In this document: positions 1 to 5,536 of the stretch, one piece after another
Numbering within the stretch: the stretch's first letter is position 1
Layout of the letters: every line of letters starts with the position of its first letter
Assembly (NCBI GenBank): GCA_026991065.1
Contig: JALXCG010000512.1
Span: 1 to 5,536, forward strand
DNA: 5,536 nt
Direction of reading: 5' to 3'
From: JALXCG01 sp026991065 [NCBI: Gemmatimonadota bacterium]
Lineage (GTDB): Bacteria; GCA-2686955
The notes under the pieces: model-generated
Told to the model about the DNA's origin: nothing
Seen by the model: only the letters and a program-made list of their open reading frames with translations
The model's database searches: none
Position numbers and translations under genes: made by a program

Positions 1-404
1 GCGTGGCCCCGGAGGCGGGCTTCGAGGGCGGCTTCGGTGGCGGCGCGGGTGGCGCGAACAGTGCTTCGGATGCCGCCGCCGGCAGCGGCAATCTCGGTGT
101 AGGGGCGGCCCTTGAGCCGGAGAACAAACTCCTCTTCGCGGCTGCCGCCGAAAACCGGGTGGGTATGGGGATCGATCAGGCCGGGCGTGACGCAGCGGCC
201 GCCGAGGTCGAGGGTGGTGAAAGGGCCGCGGTCGTTGGCCTCGCGGGTGACCGCGCGCCGCGGGCCGGCGGCGAGGATCTCGCTGCCATCAAGGAGCAGC
301 GCGGCATCGGTCACCAGGCCGGTCTCTTGCCAATAGCCGTCGGGATCGAGGGGGGCTTCTTCGGCCATGGTGGCCAGTTCACCGATGCCGCTGAGGAGGA
401 TCAT
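1..404 (-). CDS. hutI: Imidazolonepropionase, N-terminal 134 residues (cut by window edge)
   Basis: Imidazolonepropionase hydrolyses 4-imidazolone-5-propionate to N-formimino-L-glutamate, the third step of histidine degradation, in the cytosol. It is a metal-dependent amidohydrolase. The visible part has the family's N-terminal beta-sandwich start (LLSGIGELATM, residues 3-13), then TPGLIDPHTHPVFGGSREEE at 73-92. That stretch carries the metal-binding HxH pair, His80 and His82, and Arg89. Then come Tyr102 and the AAAGGGIRSTV segment (107-117), which is typical of HutI rather than of other amidohydrolases. From memory of family structures, the Arg and Tyr are substrate-contacting positions. The family is about 400 residues long, so about two thirds lies outside the window. 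The ATG at 404 is preferred over the in-frame ATG at 368 because the conserved IGELxTM strand lies between them. It starts 6 bp after the hutU stop, with no strong Shine-Dalgarno sequence, which suggests translational coupling in a hutU-hutI operon. Confidence 0.95.
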   Translation of the reverse strand, partial: MILLSGIGELATMAEEAPLDPDGYWQETGLVTDAALLLDGSEILAAGPRRAVTREANDRGPFTTLDLGGRCVTPGLIDPHTHPVFGGSREEEFVLRLKGRPYTEIAAAGGGIRSTVRATRAATEAALEARLRGH

Positions 405-410
405 GGGAGA

Positions 411-2105
411 CTACTCGCCGGGGTTGGAACGGTTGCTGCCCATGGTGAGGCCGGGGATTCTCACGCCACGCTCGCGCGCGATCTGTTGAGCGCGTTCATA
501 GCCGGCGTCGGCATGACGAATGACGCCGGTCGCGGGATCGTTGGTAAGAACCCGGCGGATGCGGGCAGCGGCCTCGGGAGTGCCGTCGGCCACGGTCACC
601 TGGCCGGCATGGAGCGCATAGCCCATGCCAACGCCGCCACCGTGGTGGAAAGAGACCCAGGAGGCGCCGGAAGCGGTGTTGACCAGGGCGTTGAGGATCG
701 GCCAGTCGGCGACCGCGTCGGTTCCATCCTTCATCGCTTCGGTCTCGCGGTTGGGGCTGGCGACCGAGCCGCAGTCGAGATGGTCACGGCCCATGACAAT
801 CGGCGCGGAGACCTCACCCTTGGCCACCATCTCATTGATGGCGAGGCCGAGGCGGGCGCGTTCGCCATAGCCAAGCCAACAGATGCGGGAGGGAAGCCCC
901 TGGAAGGCGACGCGCTCGGAGGCGAGCCGAATCCAGCGCGCGAGCGACTCTTTTTCGGGGAAAAGCTCAAGCACTTTGCGGTCGGTAGCGTGGATGTCGG
1001 CCGGATCGCCGGAGAGCGCCGCCCAGCGGAAGGGACCCATTCCTTCGCAGAAGAGGGGGCGAATATAGGCGGGAACGAATCCGGGATAGTCGAAAGCGTT
1101 CTCAACACCGGCTTCGAGAGCATGGCCGCGGAGGTTGTTGCCGTAGTCGAAAGCGATGGCGCCGGCGGCCTTCAGATCAAGGATGGCACGGCAGTGGGTC
1201 GCCATGGAGGCAAAGGAGCGGCGCTGATACTCCTCGGGATCGCTGGCGCGCAGGTCGAGTGCTTCCGCCAGGGAGATGCCGTGGGGAACATAGCCGCCAA
1301 GAGGATCGTGGGCCGAGGTCTGGTCGGTGACGATGTCGGGGATCTCGCCGCGGCGAACCAACTCCGGAAGAATCTCGGCGCAGTTCCCCAACAGACCGAC
1401 CGAAAGCGGGCGACCTTCGTCAACCGCGGCATGGCAGCGGCGCAGGGCGTCGTCGAGATCGGTGCTCATCTCGTCGCAGTAGCGCGTGTCGAGGCGACGC
1501 TGGATGCGGTGGGGGTCCACTTCAACACAGAGACAAACCCCCTCATTCATGGTGACGGAAAGCGGCTGGGCACCTCCCATGCCGCCCATGCCGCCGGTGA
1601 GAACCCACTTGCCGCGCAGGGAGGGAACCCCGTAGTGCTGCTTGGCAAGGGCGGCAAAAGTCTCGTAGGTGCCTTGCAGGATCCCCTGGGTGCCGATATA
1701 GATCCAGGAACCGGCCGTCATCTGGCCGAACATGATCAGGCCGCGGGCCTCGAGTTCACGAAAATGCTCCCAGGTAGCCCAGCGGCCGACCAGATTGGAG
1801 TTGGCGATGAGCACGCGGGGAGCGTCGGGGTGGGTGCGGACGACGCCAACCGGCTTGCCGGATTGCACCAGGAGTGTTTCGTCGTTTTCCAGCTCTTTGA
1901 GAGTGGCGACTATGTCGTGAAATGCGGACCAGGAGCGCGCGGCCTTACCGGTGCCGCCATAGACCACGAGTTCGGCGGGGTTCTCGGCGACTTCGGGGTC
2001 CAGATTGTTCATCAGCATGCGCATGGCTGCTTCTTGAATCCAGCCTTTGCAGGTGCGCTCGGAGCCGCGCGGGGCGCGGATGACAGGGGGCGTTTCGGGG
2101 GTCAT
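411..2105 (-). CDS. hutU: Urocanate hydratase (urocanase)
   Basis: Urocanase adds water to urocanate to give 4-imidazolone-5-propionate, the second step of histidine degradation. It is a cytosolic enzyme that uses tightly bound NAD+ as an electrophile. At 564 residues it is the usual full length. Conserved landmarks run in order: [11 protein letters not shown] (49-59), [15 protein letters not shown] (136-150), the glycine-rich [12 protein letters not shown] (170-181), the urocanase signature [10 protein letters not shown] (401-410) with the conserved Cys409, [18 protein letters not shown] (439-456) and [16 protein letters not shown] (486-501). Cys409 corresponds to Cys410 of the Pseudomonas enzyme. 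No key residue is missing and the frame is intact. The ATG at 2105 has a GGAG 7 nt upstream. hutI follows after 6 bp. hutH is not next to it: the gene upstream is a sensor kinase, 81 bp away. A weak possible promoter (TTTCAG, 18 nt, TAGACT) lies in that gap, but it is not convincing. Confidence 0.98.
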   Translation of the reverse strand: MTPETPPVIRAPRGSERTCKGWIQEAAMRMLMNNLDPEVAENPAELVVYGGTGKAARSWSAFHDIVATLKELENDETLLVQSGKPVGVVRTHPDAPRVLIANSNLVGRWATWEHFRELEARGLIMFGQMTAGSWIYIGTQGILQGTYETFAALAKQHYGVPSLRGKWVLTGGMGGMGGAQPLSVTMNEGVCLCVEVDPHRIQRRLDTRYCDEMSTDLDDALRRCHAAVDEGRPLSVGLLGNCAEILPELVRRGEIPDIVTDQTSAHDPLGGYVPHGISLAEALDLRASDPEEYQRRSFASMATHCRAILDLKAAGAIAFDYGNNLRGHALEAGVENAFDYPGFVPAYIRPLFCEGMGPFRWAALSGDPADIHATDRKVLELFPEKESLARWIRLASERVAFQGLPSRICWLGYGERARLGLAINEMVAKGEVSAPIVMGRDHLDCGSVASPNRETEAMKDGTDAVADWPILNALVNTASGASWVSFHHGGGVGMGYALHAGQVTVADGTPEAAARIRRVLTNDPATGVIRHADAGYERAQQIARERGVRIPGLTMGSNRSNPGE

Positions 2106-2112
2106 GACAACA

Positions 2113-2116
2113 CTCC
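2113..2116 (-). promoter_or_regulatory. Shine-Dalgarno site of hutU
   Basis: GGAG on the minus strand lies 7 nt before the ATG at 2105. It supports that start and suggests hutU is translated independently of the upstream kinase gene. The rest of the 81-bp gap (2106-2186) shows no clear terminator hairpin with a T-tract, so read-through from the kinase gene into hutU is possible. Confidence 0.5.
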
Positions 2117-2186
2117 GGGAGAATGAGCTGTGGCGTTCTTGATGGCTCAGTCTACACCCGGAACTGTCTTGGCTGAAAGCGTTGCT

Positions 2187-3692
2187 CTACTCAGCCGGTG
2201 GCTGCTCCCGTGGTAGTGCCACGTAAAAGGTGGTTCCCGGCCCACCGCTGGTGGAGCTGGATCGATCTCCAGGGGAGACTACCCACACGCGCCCGCCGTG
2301 TAGCTCCACCAGGCGCCGGGTGATCGGCAGCCCCAATCCGCTGCCGGCGCTGGCGGTCGGGTCCAAGCGAGTAAAGCGATCAAAGACCTTTTCCAGTGCA
2401 GCGGGCTCAATGCCGGGGCCATTGTCGGCGATGTAGAGGCGGCAGACCGGGCCGTCCGGATCAACTTCAGCGCTCTTCTCCACACTGCTCACACACTCCA
2501 ACCCGACTGCGACATCACCACCTTCGGAGCTGTAGTTGACGGCGTTCTGGAGGAGATTGATGATGATCTGGCGGACCTTTGCCGGATCGGCATCCACCAG
2601 AAGCGGCCTGTCGGTGCCGACGAAATTCAGGTCGATGGCGCGTTCGCAGGCTGCGGGTGCAACGACTCCGATGGCCGCGTGGATCGCTTCGCGGATGTCG
2701 AAGCGAGAACGATTCAGGCGCACCCGTCCCGCCTCCATGCGAGTCAGATCGAGCAGTTCCAGAATCAGGCCGCGCAGGTGATGAGCACTGGCATGGATCT
2801 TCTTCATCGGGTCAATCTGCGCCGGCGGCATTTCACCGGCGAGACCATCGAGCAGCAGCTCCGCATAGCCGATGATGGCGTTGAGCGGAGTCTTGAGTTC
2901 GTGCGAGACCGTTTGCAGGAACTCACTCTTCAAGCGATCCAGTTCCAGCAGGCGCTCATTGGCCCGATCCTGCTCGCGGTGGGCGATCACCAAAGCCTCG
3001 TGCTGCTCTTGCAGCTTGATGTGCGCTTCGCGCAGTTCATGGGTGCGGCTTTCGACCTGACGCTCCAGATACTCCCCCCACAACGAGAGATCCTTGCGGG
3101 AGCGCTCGAGATCGCCGGAGAGCACGGTCAGGGCGCGATTCTGCTCCTGCACCGACTGGTAGAGGCGCGCGTTTTCTATGGCAATCGCGCCATGGTGGGT
3201 CAGCATGGTCAGCGCGTTAATCTGGTACTTGCGCAGTTCGGCGGCAGCGGTCGGCACCTCGATCGCGACCACGCCGAGGGCACCGCCCGGAGCGACCAGG
3301 GGCAGGTAGATCACAGAAGTGCTGCCGGCACTGCCAGGATCGGGGATGACCCGCTCGGTGGAGAGAACCCAAGCGGCGTAACCACTATCGATCGCATGTT
3401 TCACGGCATTCGCGAGATGGGCGCCGGGGTTCGTGGCCTTGCAGGGATCAAAGCTGCGCTTGTCGGCATCGAACCAGTACATGGCGACATCTACAAAGGG
3501 CACCAGTTGGCCGATCAGTTGCAGGAGGACTTTGATGACTTCCCCCTCTTCACGCCGCAACGACAGGCGCTCGGCCGAGCGGAAAACCCCCGAGAGGCGT
3601 TCATACGCATCAGCGAGAGCTTCATAGTCCCTGAGCGTGGGGCGGGAAGGCCGTTGCAGATGCCCCGGCTCGAGCGGAAGAGGTTCGGACAT
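2187..3692 (-). CDS. Cytosolic GAF-domain sensor histidine kinase
   Basis: This is a two-component sensor kinase: it should autophosphorylate on a histidine and pass the phosphate to a response regulator, which is not in the window. Of 501 residues, about 20-45 form a helix and about 45-175 look like a divergent GAF sensor domain (VDVAMYWFDAD near 67, GALGVVAIEV at 137-146, AIAIENARLY at 169-178). A long charged coiled coil spans about 178-258. The HisKA domain follows with the H-box SHELKTPLNAIIGYAELL (263-280; His264). The ATPase domain has the N-box NLLQNAVNYS (379-388; Asn383), the G1 box DNGPGI (423-428), the F-box FDRF (437-440) and the G2 box GSGLGL (450-455). All catalytic motifs are present. 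No membrane segment or signal peptide is visible, so it probably senses a cytosolic cue; the ligand cannot be told. The ATG at 3692 is preceded by CCACCACC and lacks a recognisable Shine-Dalgarno sequence. The HDOD gene lies upstream, across the inserted element. Confidence 0.93.
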   Translation of the reverse strand: MSEPLPLEPGHLQRPSRPTLRDYEALADAYERLSGVFRSAERLSLRREEGEVIKVLLQLIGQLVPFVDVAMYWFDADKRSFDPCKATNPGAHLANAVKHAIDSGYAAWVLSTERVIPDPGSAGSTSVIYLPLVAPGGALGVVAIEVPTAAAELRKYQINALTMLTHHGAIAIENARLYQSVQEQNRALTVLSGDLERSRKDLSLWGEYLERQVESRTHELREAHIKLQEQHEALVIAHREQDRANERLLELDRLKSEFLQTVSHELKTPLNAIIGYAELLLDGLAGEMPPAQIDPMKKIHASAHHLRGLILELLDLTRMEAGRVRLNRSRFDIREAIHAAIGVVAPAACERAIDLNFVGTDRPLLVDADPAKVRQIIINLLQNAVNYSSEGGDVAVGLECVSSVEKSAEVDPDGPVCRLYIADNGPGIEPAALEKVFDRFTRLDPTASAGSGLGLPITRRLVELHGGRVWVVSPGDRSSSTSGGPGTTFYVALPREQPPAE

Positions 3693-3749
3693 GGTGGTGG
3701 AAGAAGTGAAGCGGATGTGGAGTGTGGATGCCGGGCCGCGGATGGCTTA

Positions 3750-3771
3750 GGAGCCTGTCGCGCAATGGCTT
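3750..3771 (+). repeat. Terminal inverted repeat, left end of the element
   Basis: This 22-bp end begins GGAGCCTGTCGCGCA and pairs with 3890-3911. The two mismatches are at 3765 and 3768. A TA dinucleotide lies directly outside it. Confidence 0.85.
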
Positions 3772-3889
3772 TCGAGCCCGTGTTCGGGCCTGCTTCAAGA
3801 TCACGGTGCTGAGTTCGCCGGAAGGCTGGTTGCCTTTCAAGGACTTAGCAACGCAGAGATCGGAGCAGGAACGAGTGCGGGGCGACGTG

Positions 3890-3911
3890 AAGACAATGCG
3901 CGACAGGCTCC
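3890..3911 (-). repeat. Terminal inverted repeat, right end of the element
   Basis: This is the inverted copy of 3750-3771. Base 3911, its outermost position, is the third base of the HDOD gene's TAG stop codon; the flanking TA at 3912-3913 supplies the first two. Confidence 0.85.
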
Positions 3912-4804
3912 TAGCCCAAGAGGTGACGAGACTCGTCCAGCCGTCTGCGGACCTCCCCTTCGAGTTTCTCGAATTCCACCGCGAAAGCCGCGATGACCCC
4001 GTCGGAAGCCGGCAAGGCGCGCGGACGCGGATTCAGCTCGGGGTTCTCCCCGAGTCCCCATTGGTCGATCAGTTGCTCAGCCACGTGGACTGCCAGTGCA
4101 GAGGGATGAGCACGAGTTTCATCATTCGGGCCATGGTGGAAGAGTACACCATCCACCACCGTTGCCGGCAACCCCCACTTTTGCAGCAGCAAAGCCCCCA
4201 ACTCCGCGTGGTCGACCCGCCACACCGCCCGCTCCCGTTCAATGTCATCACTGCGAGCATCGGGAAGTCCGGCCAGCGCAGCCTCCTCGGGGAAATAGAG
4301 CGGCAGGAGGAACTCCGCGATGTCGTGAAAAAGCCCGCTGGTCTGCGCATCATCCGGCGTGCCGATTCGCACGATGTCGGCGACTTGACGCGCCGTTTCG
4401 CTCACCATCACGCTGTGCGTCCACCAAGAGTTCCAGGTTTTCGGTGGAAATGCGGTGCGCAACGTCTCGGCCACCCCAACCGAAAGAGCAATCGCCCGTA
4501 CCGCGGTAAACCCAAGAAAAGCAACGCTGCGCGATATACTCGCCACCGGACGCGGCAGCGCGAAATAGGAGGAGTTGACCAGGCGCAGCACTTTGCTGGC
4601 CAGAGCAGGATCCTGAGCAAATGCCTGGTCGAACTGCCCCATCGTCGTCATTGGATCGTTGCAGAGTTCGATGACCCGGGTCACCACTTGCGGCAAAGCG
4701 GGAAGTTCCTCGACCCGCCGCAGGAAACGCTCACGCAGCGGGCCTTCAAGCGCACCGTCTCGCTTCTCGGTATCCTCCGGCGGTCGATTGCTGCGTCTCA
4801 TCAT
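3911..4804 (-). CDS. HDOD-domain signalling protein
   Basis: HDOD domains are relatives of HD phosphohydrolases found in bacterial signalling and regulatory proteins. Most are thought to act by protein contacts, and the exact role here is unknown. With the ATG at 4804 the protein has 297 residues. The HDOD core covers about 27-224. It opens with LPALPQVVTRVIELCNDP (34-51), followed by DPALASKVLRLVNSSYF (65-81) and SISRSVAFLGF (89-99). The HD-superfamily positions are largely kept: His130 (WWTHS), His160-Asp161 (LFHDIAE), His199 (DHAELG) and His223-His224 (FHH). The C-terminal tail is charged and helical. The frame opens further upstream at a GTG at 4882 (323 residues), but that start has no Shine-Dalgarno sequence. 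The ATG at 4804 follows a purine-rich GAGAGAG and is preferred. The stop codon is shared with the end of the inserted element. A possible -10 (TATAGC, 4868-4863) lies upstream without a good -35. The downstream kinase gene is a likely functional partner. Confidence 0.88.
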   Translation of the reverse strand: MMRRSNRPPEDTEKRDGALEGPLRERFLRRVEELPALPQVVTRVIELCNDPMTTMGQFDQAFAQDPALASKVLRLVNSSYFALPRPVASISRSVAFLGFTAVRAIALSVGVAETLRTAFPPKTWNSWWTHSVMVSETARQVADIVRIGTPDDAQTSGLFHDIAEFLLPLYFPEEAALAGLPDARSDDIERERAVWRVDHAELGALLLQKWGLPATVVDGVLFHHGPNDETRAHPSALAVHVAEQLIDQWGLGENPELNPRPRALPASDGVIAAFAVEFEKLEGEVRRRLDESRHLLG

Positions 4805-4903
4805 TTGCTGCTCTCTCGCACCAGCCTGTTTCTGCTGGACCGATCGCACGTCAAACCACGGCGCTATACACTCCCTCGACACCGCTTATGTTCTGATCGT
4901 AGG

Positions 4904-5536
4904 TCACTCTTCCGCCGAAGGCAGCAACTTCAGCGCAGAAAGCACCTCCTTAAAGTGATCGGCAGACCATACCGGAATGCCCAGCGCCTTCGCTTTCCCG
5001 ACTTTCGACCCCGGCGCCGCACCAGCGATCACATAGTCGGTGCGAGTGGAAACGGTGGCCGTCGGACGGGCGCCGGCGCGGATAGCGAGTTCTTTGGCTT
5101 CCTCCCGAGTAAAACCGGGAATCGCCCCGGTGATGACCACCCGCTTGCCGCGAAGAGGTGAGACAGGGGGTGCCGGAGCATCCGCGACCAGGACCGGAGT
5201 TTGCTCGGAAGCCGAGGGCTGCGAAGAGAGGTTCACGCCCGCCGCGGCCAGTGCATCGATCAGTTTGAGACTGCGTTCATCGGCGGCAAAGCGCGCCACA
5301 CTGGCGGCAATCACGGGGCCGATTTCAGCCAACTCTTCAAGCGTCTCGCGCGGCTGCGCGAGCAACTCTTTCAAACTCCCAAAACTGTTGGCCAGAGTCC
5401 GCGCGGCAGTGCGTCCAACATGGCGGATTCCCAGGCCGGTCAGGAGTCGCTCCAGTGGCTGCTGCTTGGAGCGTTCGATTTCGGCAATCAGCTTGGCTGC
5501 AGATTTGGCGCCCATGCGCGGCAATTCCGCCAGCTG
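4904..5536 (-). CDS. ligA: NAD+-dependent DNA ligase, C-terminal 210 residues (cut by window edge)
   Basis: LigA seals nicks in duplex DNA using NAD+ during replication and repair. Only the C-terminal part is here; the adenylation, OB-fold and zinc-finger domains lie outside the window. Numbered from the edge, residues 1-95 are the helix-hairpin-helix region: a KSAAKLIAEIERSKQQPLER block (11-30), then LLTGLGIRHVGRTAARTLA (31-49), which matches the LigA-specific LGIRHVG stretch, then EIGPVIAASVARF (71-83). A proline- and alanine-rich linker of about 25 residues (102-127) leads to a BRCT domain (about 127-203) with GKRVVITGAIPGFTREEA (130-147), TVSTRTDYVIAG (161-172), PGSKVGKAKALGIPVW (175-190) and a closing DHFKEVL. 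The frame runs open to the window edge, so the CAA (TTG) codon near 5524 is internal and not a start. The gene ends in TGA, 99 bp before the preferred HDOD start, and no strong terminator is visible in that gap. Confidence 0.96.
   Translation of the reverse strand, partial: QLAELPRMGAKSAAKLIAEIERSKQQPLERLLTGLGIRHVGRTAARTLANSFGSLKELLAQPRETLEELAEIGPVIAASVARFAADERSLKLIDALAAAGVNLSSQPSASEQTPVLVADAPAPPVSPLRGKRVVITGAIPGFTREEAKELAIRAGARPTATVSTRTDYVIAGAAPGSKVGKAKALGIPVWSADHFKEVLSALKLLPSAEE

Larger units (their letters stand above)
3748..3913. mobile_element. MITE-like non-autonomous element, 162 bp, flanked by TA
   Basis: Seen directly: 3750-3771 and the reverse complement of 3890-3911 match at 20 of 22 positions, and the outer 15 bases (GGAGCCTGTCGCGCA) are perfect. 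TA lies immediately outside each end (3748-3749 and 3912-3913), as expected for a TA target duplication. The 162-bp interior is too short for a transposase and has no convincing gene. It holds two small hairpins: GCCCG/CGGGC at 3776-3789 with a TGTT loop, and AAGGC/GCCTT at 3822-3836. Known: a TA duplication plus short inverted ends is the pattern of IS630/Tc1-mariner relatives. Inference: this is a miniature element mobilised in trans by such a transposase elsewhere in the genome; the family assignment is tentative. It lies between the HDOD and kinase genes and supplies the third base of the HDOD stop codon. An alternative is an intergenic palindromic repeat family that is not transposed. Confidence 0.75.

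Noticed and set aside
3-2126. A 707-codon open frame on the plus strand opposite hutU and hutI
   Set aside because: It is a shadow caused by GC-rich codon use of the genuine minus-strand genes. The translation is low-complexity, rich in Gly/Ala/Val, with no recognisable domain, while the minus strand encodes unmistakable HutU and HutI.
2106-2186. Possible terminator or operator between the kinase gene and hutU
   Set aside because: Only 4-bp CAGT/ACTG matches were found, with no stable hairpin or T-run.
2679-3812. A 377-codon plus-strand open frame opposite the kinase gene
   Set aside because: It lies antisense to all the conserved kinase motifs, has no recognisable domain, and runs into the mobile element.
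3622-3840. A 72-codon minus-strand frame starting inside the mobile element and overlapping the kinase start
   Set aside because: It is a chance frame through the element and flank, the overlapping kinase frame is strongly supported, and no ribosome site was recognised. It could matter only if the element's reading frames prove conserved across copies.
3837-4061. A 74-codon minus-strand frame crossing the other end of the element
   Set aside because: It overlaps the HDOD coding frame out of phase, and its product is an Arg/Ala/Gly-rich sequence with no domain.
4821-4838. Small inverted repeat CCAGC/GCTGG before the HDOD start
   Set aside because: The stem is only 5 bp with an 8-nt loop and no T-tract. 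It is too weak to call a terminator or operator.
4849-4868. Promoter-like pieces TTGACG and TATAGC upstream of the HDOD gene
   Set aside because: TTGACG lies downstream of TATAGC in the direction of transcription, and neither has a good partner at 16-18 nt. They are noted only as possibilities.
3722-5161. A 479-codon plus-strand open frame opposite the HDOD and ligA genes
   Set aside because: It crosses the mobile element, the whole HDOD gene and part of ligA in antisense. Its product is rich in Arg/His/Pro with no domain, as expected of a shadow frame.

Overview
The window is GC-rich bacterial chromosomal DNA (roughly 60-65 % G+C by eye). The NAD+-dependent DNA ligase fragment and the HDOD and histidine kinase genes mark it as bacterial. 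Nothing in it fixes the phylum; a GC-rich Gram-negative-type lineage is an impression only. Every supported gene lies on the minus strand, so transcription runs from high to low coordinates.

In transcription order the layout is as follows. (1) 5536-4904 holds the C-terminal part of ligA (helix-hairpin-helix region plus BRCT domain), cut by the window edge. (2) 4804-3911 encodes an HDOD-domain protein. (3) 3913-3748 is a 162-bp MITE-like element with near-perfect 22-bp terminal inverted repeats, flanked by TA on both sides. (4) 3692-2187 encodes a soluble GAF-domain sensor histidine kinase. (5) 2105-411 is hutU (urocanate hydratase). (6) 404-1 is the N-terminal third of hutI (imidazolonepropionase), cut by the other window edge.

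hutU and hutI are separated by 6 bp and encode steps two and three of histidine degradation (urocanate to imidazolonepropionate to N-formimino-glutamate), so they are very probably co-transcribed. hutH and the last pathway enzyme are not visible. The HDOD and kinase genes look like a signalling pair that was once 54 bp apart. The element now separates them by 218 bp.

The most notable observation is where the element sits. Its outer TA is the first two bases of the HDOD gene's stop codon. Removing the element and one TA gives TAA. With the element present, its terminal G gives TAG, so the protein is unchanged. No CRISPR array, tRNA, rRNA, integrase or transposase gene was seen. No clear defence system or novel enzymatic system is present; apart from the element, this is mostly ordinary housekeeping, catabolic and signalling sequence.
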